Below are positions 7,670 through 13,328 of a stretch of DNA of 13,328 bases, piece after piece (within the stretch, counting starts at the first letter, position 1; the number at the start of each line of letters is the position of its first letter). Source of the stretch: Gracilaria caudata. Lineage: Eukaryota; Rhodophyta; Florideophyceae; Gracilariales; Gracilariaceae. The position numbers were made by a program, and so were the translations under genes. The notes below the pieces were generated by a model. The model was given only the letters and a program-made list of their open reading frames with translations, made no database searches and was not told where the DNA came from. The DNA lies in NCBI GenBank assembly GCA_030374735.1, contig JASCIV010000728.1:1-13328 (forward strand), given 5' to 3'.

Positions 7670-7828
7670 ACAATTCAGTTGTAGGACGCGGATCTTCTCC
7701 GTAATTTTTGAGTTCGACATTTTCCTTGTTCTTGGCCTCGTTGGAGTTCCGTTTGCGTTCTCACTTCGCTCCGATCACAAGATGGATTCGAGACAGGCAC
7801 ACCGCGAGAAGGCGAGATGCACGTGCCC
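7652..7828 (-). mobile_element. LINE 5' end with ORF start
   Basis: An ATG at 7720 begins MSNSKITEKIRVLQLNCRGL and then HRA. IRVLQLNCRGLHRA is the opening beta strand and Asn-containing motif of an EEP-type LINE endonuclease. The frame leaves LINE sequence at 7651, and the continuation of the same domain (VKRAELSKVAHD) appears at 4231 downward. About 108 bp between the ATG and the PRP8 junction at about 7828 would be the LINE 5' untranslated region. Its upstream neighbour is PRP8 (...LNSKMPSR), so this marks the LINE's entry into PRP8, same strand. Confidence 0.75.
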
Positions 7829-7830
7829 AA

Positions 7831-10800
7831 CCTAGAGGGCATTTTGGAGTTCAGCCCAAGCTTGATACGGGTTTGAACCCGACTCTCTGCCTCAACAAGA
7901 GCATCCGATAGCTCTTGAGTGCTAGTCATCACTTCGCTGTATTACGTTATAAGCCCAGCTAGGGCCTGCTTTCATCAATTAGTGACTTTGGTAAATGTCG
8001 TAGACCCGGAAGACATTAAGATCTGCCGAACTCGATTTTCAAATGCTCGTATGCCTTCCTCGCCCACGCGCAGCTGCGCATTTGCCGTCTTTTCTTTTCT
8101 CGCATCACTCTGTAACGCTCAGACCCCACCGTCTTTTACAGGAGGGACACCAGACTCAAGTCCGTGCTCACGAAGTGGAGGAAGGATTTGGACTTCAAAC
8201 CCAACCATTTCAAAGAGAAGGCCCGGGTTGTCTCTTGAGCACACAGAAACAAACGATGCATTATCATCCCAATTCAACGTCGTCACTGATCGAGGAATGC
8301 GATTTTTGATGTCCCAAAATAGGGCTCGTCCAATGTTTACATCATGCTTCATCAGTCGCATTCTTGCCTGTCTTGGCCAGCACTTCTTATTCTGGTATCC
8401 AAGTATATTCTCGTTGTTGGGGTCCGGATGCTCTGTCAAGTATCTCTGTACCAACTCTTTGGACTCCTCCATATCGAATCGAAGAGCCATGTACACCTTA
8501 TCGACATACCGGCAGTACATACGAATTGGGTGAGCTATCTCAGTGCCAATATTCTCAAAGCCAAACCACTCATTTGGCATTGTGGGCGATCCAGCGAGCT
8601 CCGTCGCGCGTCGAAGTCCTAAGACGAGAAGGTCTAGTATTAAGCCATGTTACTGCATAACAAATGAAGAACACTGTAACCCACGGATCAACCCATACGA
8701 ATTCGTATCGGACATATCCTTGAACGAAACATTCACATTGTTCTTTGCCGTGATGTAGTCGGCCAAATTAGGATCCATAACAAGACGAAGCATCCTATTT
8801 AGAAGCAAGTGATCTATCTTATCAGACATCTGATCAAATCTTGACTGCAGATGGACGACAGCTTCACCATGCTTCGTTTCCCAAATTTTATGAAGATTGT
8901 TTATGCCAGATGCCCATTTGTAGACGAGTAATGGCGGAGGTTCTGAATCAGCAGGCTTTTCCCAATTCGGAGACAAGCGACGTTTATCAGCCTCGTACCA
9001 TAGATTACTGATCCAGATAACACTCGGTTATCTTCTCGATAGGGTTAACGTAGTGAACAGGGATTATGTGGTCATAGTTGTCCATGAAATCAACTTTTGT
9101 CTCTTTGAATGCCCGTTGAGTGAGTAGGTGTCGTTCGATGCGGCTCAAGGTCTCATGGGGATTATCATAAGCAAATTCAATCATACCCAGCTCCTCACGC
9201 TGAGAAGCGTCAATACGGCTTTGAGTTGCATATTGCTCTTTCAAGCGTTCCAAAGTGAGAATCAGCAGCTTGGTGTCATGCTTATAGGACAACGGAGGAA
9301 ACGGAATTGGTGCAAATCGTCGACTTTGAAGCCAATGAACCATTGCACGATGCATCTTCACACCTTCTTTAATGGAAATGTACGGCCCATCCTTTAGATA
9401 ATTTTGTTGACGTTCTTGCTCGGCCTTAACCATAACCATGCCGCACGACCTTGGTTCTTTCTCACGATTGTCTTATCTTCATTCGCCCCTCTCAATATTC
9501 TTTCAAGGTTGAAGTAAGCGACATTGGTCCACCAGTCGGCCCTCGACCTAACATACGGCATGATGATATTCCCCACGGGATTTGGAAGCCCTGGAACTTT
9601 CCATGGCGAATTGCTTTCCCCAGCATCACCATGCCTCTGAATGGTGTTGCACAATGGTCCTCGTTTTCGTATTTCGGATTCCAGGGGGCATCATTTCTAG
9701 TACATCGTTCATCACTGGGGCTCGTAGTTCCAGATCAAAGTGTGATTCCACTCGTTGCTTGGTAACTGTCTTCGCCACACTACGGGTGTTCCTGCCCGCA
9801 CGAGAAGGTTTTCGAGCCATCTTTCTAGCAATGAGGTTATTCCTCGCATAATAAACAGCCCAATACGCCATGATGGCGCCCAAACCCCGCAGGAAGGTCC
9901 CTTTCCAACAGGATCAGCATTGAAGCGTTGGTATACAACATGCTTGATGTCCTTGCACTTCCGAATTTGCTTCATGAGTTTGTATTTGTATGGATACATT
10001 CCAGTAAGGTGTTCAACATGATCGAAAGTATATTGTAGTCCATCAGCAAGCTCAGAAGCGTCCACGTTTCCTAATCTATACTGAACATGAATGTCAACGA
10101 CAAATATCGCGAGACGTAAGATTTTGGGGACTAGATGAAAACTGCTACCCAGCCGTGCCATTTTGCATTCTTCGGTCGTAAGCGTCTTGATTGATTTCAG
10201 GTTGAAGCCATAACCAAGATGAAGATGAGAGAGGCCTTTTGGAGATATGAGAAGATTATACATATTATGCCCTTGTCTGCATACTTGAAGTCCGGCTTCA
10301 ACCCAGTCAATGTCAGTTTGCTGGAAGCATTTTGTGTTTTTTAACGCTTCGAAAACGCTTTTGCGAGATCTGGACTTCGGTTTCCTTCTGTGTAGCTCAT
10401 TGTACACGAAATTCTTCAGAAGCTTTTGATACGAAACTCTTACCATTACGAGGACGTGATGTGGGCACCGCTCTCGAAACCAGGGACTTACTAAGGGAAC
10501 GTCCATCGCTATTCAACATGGACCCGTTCGTACACCAAAGACCTTGGAGCCCAGAACACTCCAATCTTAGCTTAAGGTCAAGCTCGTGAACAGTTCCTCA
10601 TTCTCCAGAAATGGAGCAAACGTGTAAGGCATTTCAATATGTTCGTCCCTTATCTTCTTCTTCATCGGGAATTCTAGAGTTCTAGATCTCTGCGCTGGGG
10701 AATTGAAGTTCGTTGAAAGTTTCTTCTTGGTCTGGTGCTGACGAAAACCTTGATCTCTTTGTTCGAGTACTAGATGTGGACCGCCTTTGTTTTCTGCTTG

Positions 10801-11357
10801 GAGGAATAATGGTTGGAATCGCATCATAGTAGTAAGCCGGCAGATCAGAGTCCTCTAGTTTTAGGTACATGAGTGGAGGAGAATGATAACGGGAGAGTGA
10901 TACTCCTCTCGGTAGGTGGTCATTAAGAAACGGGAAAGCGATGCGATACTCTGCTTTGATATGTCTTCGAATAATGAGCTTACTGAAATCATTGAACTCC
11001 CTCCAATCATCGTCATCCAACTCTCTGTTCTAGATACGATCATGCTTCATAAGCTCAAACTTCGGCCCACCGGGTAGAGCGACGTTAAGTGCATTAGTCG
11101 TATAGAATGCATTCTTTTCGAAGAATATAGAAATAGTTAAGATCAACTATATCTGGAAGGAGTTGAGACGCAAGCCTATGAAGGGTTGCTATTTTTGGAA
11201 GATTAAGTCTGTAACTGCGATAACTTGGTCCATTCGTAAACGGAGTATCAGCGAGAGGTATACGCTCGTAGAACCAATCTGCCACTGCAGCATCCTCACC
11301 ATCTGCATCCAGTTCCATCGGGTGAATGGATTAGCATGGAACCCTCTAAGGGTTCCA
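7831..11357 (-). pseudogene. PRP8: PRP8 pseudogene, main block (N-terminal domain through reverse-transcriptase-like domain to linker)
   Basis: PRP8 is the central scaffold of the U5 snRNP at the spliceosome's catalytic core. The minus strand follows the PRP8 order with almost no gap: DWFYERIPL, NALNVALPGGPKFE, DDDWREFNDF, LKLEDSDLPAYYYD, MVRVSYQKLLKNF, WVEAGLQVCRQGHNM, HVQYRLGNVDASELADGLQY, VGKGPSCGVWAPSWR, SVAKTVTKQRVESHFDLELR, PWKVPGLPNPV, RADWWTN, KAEQERQQNYLKDGPYIS, FPPLSYKHDTKLLILTLERL, NPHETLSRIERHLLTQRAFK, LWYEADKRRLSPNW, EPPPLLVYKWASGINNL, TNSYGLIRGLQ, RYLTEHPDPNNENILGYQNK, KHDVNIGRALFWDIKNR, ENRVRQILMSSGSTTFTK and IKLGLNSKMPSR. At least six frameshifts (near 11290, 11100, 10750, 9860, 9600, 9000) and in-frame stops (8652-8650, 8121-8119, 7977-7972, 7944-7942) make it non-functional. 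No introns are needed to read it, so it may be a retrocopy or come from an intron-poor gene. Confidence 0.95.
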
Positions 11358-11640
11358 GCCCTATGAACATCGAATCTGGCCGATATATGGCTGACCATTG
11401 GCGGAGAGAAGGCCTTATTCGCCGAAAATTTGTGAGAACGTGTAACTCGTGTACCTAAACACGTTGTCCTCCAGTTCATATGGACAAAATATGGCCGGAA
11501 TATTGCGAAAACATGGCCGAAGTCCAAGAACAAATGTGTTTCTGTACATGAGTTACACGTTCTCACAAATTTTCGGCGAATACGCCCTTCTTTCGGCCAT
11601 TGGTCGGCCATATATCGACCAGATTCGATGTTCATAGGGC
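11358..11640. mobile_element. Foldback / MITE-like element inserted in the PRP8 copy
   Basis: This 283-bp unit begins GCCCTATGAACATCGAATCT and its right end is the reverse complement of the same sequence, closing CATAGGGC. The inverted arms are over 90% alike for about 97 bp and still alignable to about 115-120 bp, leaving a loop of about 45-50 bp. There is no room for a transposase. Removing the unit plus one flanking T joins PRP8 reading NILD to LEPLEG, exactly as in PRP8 homologues (NILDVEPLE). So it is a later insertion with at most a very short target duplication. It lacks GT-AG ends, so it is not a spliceable intron. The superfamily cannot be named from the ends alone. Confidence 0.8.
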
Positions 11641-12058
11641 AGGTCTAGTATGTTGTCTTCATAATCAATAGGGGGTTCTTCATCGTCGAACGGAGGAAGA
11701 AGCATCCGCCCAAAATGTTTCCGTTCTCTTTTCTCTCTTGGCATCATTATCCACATCAATCTCCATTGTGCGAGGTAGATAGGCTCAATTGCGCGAGGAA
11801 TCTCATTGACAAATGTCATCGCTCCCGTTGTATGGTACAAAGACCTTACGTCACGCTATTGTTCATGGCATTGGCATGTTCTCGAGCAACTTGAGCAGCG
11901 CGTTTGTGGCATGTACTTCACTGCACCTAGATACACCCTTTTGTCGCGACGAAACTTCTTCGAGCTCTTTTCCCCCCTTATCGCGCATAATCTTACGCAA
12001 TTGCTCTGAAGGTAAGTCCTCTTGTTGAGTTCCAGAGAACGAAAACTTCTTTTTATCA
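11641..12058 (-). pseudogene. PRP8: PRP8 pseudogene, N-terminal part
   Basis: From about 12058 the minus strand reads NDKKKFSFSGTQQEDLPSEQ and LRKIMRDKGGK, shifts frame to SSKKFRRDKRVYLGAVKYMP, and shifts again to ALLKLLENMPMP. After two stops (TGA) it continues YHTTGAMTFVNEIP, IEPIYLAQWRLMWIMMPREK, PPFDDEEPPIDYEDNILD, where the foldback element interrupts. These are the most N-terminal conserved blocks of PRP8 (about residues 60-215 of the human protein). It continues after the element into 11357-7831. Homology begins at once after the stop of a small frame (12056-12190), which may be a lineage-specific N-terminus or an unrelated neighbour. Confidence 0.92.
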
Positions 12059-12190
12059 TTCTACGGTTTCTTCACCATCCTTTGCTACGGATGTCGGATG
12101 GGTTTTTTCCTGCTTGAGGCTAACCGATTCAACCTCATCACTGAGATCAAATGTGACCCTATTTCTCTTCTGAGCACCAGGGGTACCCAT
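12056..12190 (-). CDS. Small open frame with an RVTF motif, 44 codons, next to the PRP8 start
   Basis: An ATG at 12190 opens MGTPGAQKRNRVTFDLSDEV, followed by a charged tail ending at TGA (12058-12056). The end overlaps the point where PRP8 homology begins in another frame, so one base change could once have joined the two as a divergent PRP8 N-terminus. NRVTFD fits a PP1 RVxF docking motif by pattern alone. It is too short for a family call and may be chance. Confidence 0.25.
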   Translation of the reverse strand: MGTPGAQKRNRVTFDLSDEVESVSLKQEKTHPTSVAKDGEETVE

Positions 12191-12615
12191 TGTCGCAGTT
12201 TTGTATTCGATCTTCTGTGTAGCGTTAAGGGATAGAAGTATGACATAGAACGCGTAAGGAATAAAAGATTGTAAACTAAACAATCCGTGGAGAGCATCAA
12301 ACCTTCCGTTCTCTTTATCACGACAACCCGGTTCTTATCTAATTGTCATTATTTCGATCCCTGGCCTTCGACACGACTCCTATGATGTAGAGAATGAGTC
12401 TTGCCGATTCTGGTCTTGACTCACAATAATCCCCGGACGGAATGGTTGAACACCGAAGATATGAATGACACTAGCCCAAGACCTCCTCCGCTTCCAAAAC
12501 ATCAAGCGCCGGGTAGAATGAATCGTCTACCTCTTCCGAGTCGAGAGCGTCGTCCTCCATATTAGTTTCAGTGTCTTCAAAGTTAGGTTGCGTTGGCAGA
12601 AGGAAGTGCGGCACG
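12191..12615. other. Mostly non-coding stretch with one acidic minus-strand mini-ORF
   Basis: The only item worth recording is a minus-strand frame ending at TAG 12473-12471, with ATG at 12560 and an open frame upstream to the C tract. From the ATG it reads MEDDALDSEEVDDSFYPALD then VLEAEEVLG (29 residues). It is strongly acidic, could be a fragment of a larger protein, and is not recognised. The rest shows no gene or RNA that I can support. Confidence 0.3.

Positions 12616-12645
<30 letters not shown>
12616..12645. repeat. Homopolymer tract of 30 C
   Basis: An uninterrupted run of C (G on the minus strand) opens the microsatellite array. Proline-rich translations across it are composition artefacts. 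Tract length may be unreliable because homopolymers this long are hard to sequence. Confidence 0.9.
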
Positions 12646-12646
<1 letters not shown>

Positions 12647-12661
12647 CTCCTATCTCGTCCT

Positions 12662-12775
12662 ACCCTACACCCTACCCTACCCTACCCTACCCTACCCTAC
12701 CCTACCCTACCCCTACCTACCTACCTACCTACCTACCTACCTACCTACCTACTACTACTACTACTACTATTACTA
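12662..12775. repeat. Compound microsatellite: (ACCCT)n, then (CCTA)n, then (CTA)n
   Basis: About eight to nine ACCCT units at 12669-12714 (TAGGG on the other strand) are followed by about ten CCTA units at about 12711-12752, then about seven CTA units to about 12770, ending TATTACTAAG. The unit shrinks by one base at each step. The pentamer resembles a telomere-type G-rich repeat on the minus strand but is not the common TTAGGG. Open frames here (poly-Tyr, poly-Leu, poly-Pro) are artefacts. Confidence 0.9.
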
Positions 12776-13328
12776 AGAAAACCTCAAAGGAAAAAAACGC
12801 CCCAAGCCCCCCGAAAAAAGAAGAAAAACCGCCTCTCCTTCCGCCCACCGCAAGCCCCCTAAAAACCACCAAGTCCATATACACGTATGACACGTGGCGG
12901 ACTCCACAGGCATCGTACGTCGGATGCTACATGCTCCTACCTACCCCCATACTCCTCTAAAGGAATACAAGGCAGGTCCTCGCATCTAGCATCCGACAAT
13001 GCCCCTTTGTCTTGAGAACAAAAGGTAAACAAAGATCAACCCACTCTAAAAGCCTTTCCAAGTCAAGTACCAAGTACTTGACGCCGACAACCACCAAGTC
13101 GATTCAGAAAAAAATCGAAAACGACCAAAACTGATCATTTCCGATTTCATCCAAAACCGTTCAAAACTGGTTGCCAAGAACAGACCAAAAAATTTAGAGT
13201 GGTTTCTCACGCGATCATGAACGCGTTTTTTTCGAGAAAAATCAAGAATCAAGAAATCAAAAAAAAAGACGAATCAAAAGAACAACGGAAATGCTCAGCC
13301 AATCGTAGTAACAAAGACTACTCAAGCG
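12776..13328. other. A/C-rich terminal stretch, no gene seen
   Basis: The plus strand is purine- and C-rich with several A runs. No frame looks coding: the 13046-13252 minus frame is low in complexity and starts near repeats. A perfect hairpin TCAAGTAC-CAA-GTACTTGA lies at 13063-13081. A spaced inverted pair GTCGGATGCT / AGCATCCGAC lies at about 12919-12928 and 12987-12996. Confidence 0.4.

Noticed and set aside
7942..8121. TGA standing where PRP8 has conserved Trp, suggesting a TGA=Trp genetic code
   Set aside because: TGA also replaces Arg and Lys positions, TAA and TAG also occur in frame, and frameshifts are frequent, so pseudogene decay explains it.
7919..8660. Several plus-strand frames (up to 204 codons) in the PRP8 block
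   Set aside because: They are antisense shadows of PRP8, whose minus-strand sequence is strongly conserved.
11358..11640. Foldback unit as an introner-type intron
   Set aside because: No GT-AG (or GC-AG) boundary fits the exact PRP8 joining point on the coding strand.
11189..11840. Minus-strand ORFs running through the foldback element
   Set aside because: The frames are readings of the inverted repeat fused to PRP8 edges. PRP8 homology stops and restarts exactly at the element ends.
12571..12960. Long proline/tyrosine/leucine-rich open frames across the microsatellite
   Set aside because: All three plus frames stay open because of repeat composition, and the translations simply mirror C30, ACCCT, CCTA and CTA repeats.
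1..13328. CRISPR array, prokaryotic operon or phage module
   Set aside because: The content is eukaryotic (PRP8, LINE, GT14 glycosyltransferase), and no regularly spaced repeats or ribosome-binding-site-linked gene runs are present.

Overview
The window looks like a repeat-rich, decaying stretch of a eukaryotic nuclear genome, at roughly 45-48% GC by eye. It carries spliceosomal PRP8 coding sequence, non-LTR (LINE-type) retrotransposon protein sequence, a family-14 type glycosyltransferase, a foldback element and long microsatellites. A microalga or other protist, perhaps a diatom or another stramenopile, would fit, but that assignment is inference. No protein-coding gene here is clearly intact.

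Layout, left to right. Positions 60-947 hold two old direct-repeat copies about 593 bp apart, around a GC-richer spacer. Positions 960-2050 hold nothing I recognise. Positions 2053-2714 carry a plus-strand coding remnant split over two frames, with a PP1-docking-like motif near its end. From about 2939 to 12058 almost all readable coding sequence is on the minus strand and forms a nest.

The nest, read 5' to 3' on the minus strand. A PRP8 pseudogene starts at about 12058. It is interrupted at 11358-11640 by a 283-bp foldback (MITE-like) element and then runs nearly without gaps, through many stops and frameshifts, to about 7831. A LINE 5' end follows, with its ATG at 7720. The LINE is broken inside its endonuclease domain at 7652-7669 and resumes at 4249 with the same 18 bases (one mismatch). 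It continues through endonuclease, linker and the start of reverse transcriptase to about 3137, where it is fused directly to a later piece of PRP8 (3139-2939). Roughly 160 PRP8 codons and the rest of the LINE are missing at that fusion.

The 3.4-kb segment between the two 18-base copies (4250-7651) holds two small unknown open frames, a glycosyltransferase pseudogene with only two in-frame stops, an unknown open frame, and at its 3' end the C-terminal tail of a LINE reverse transcriptase. All lie in the same orientation. The simplest model is a chimeric retrocopy: a cDNA made by a LINE that switched templates onto a glycosyltransferase transcript, inserted into an older LINE that already lay in PRP8. 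The amount of decay fits that order (PRP8 oldest, glycosyltransferase youngest).

Positions 12191-13328 are mostly non-coding: an acidic mini-ORF, a C30 tract, and a run of ACCCT, then CCTA, then CTA repeats. The genes do not form a working pathway. The interest is the record of nested insertions, the possible chimeric retrogene and the split PRP8 copy.
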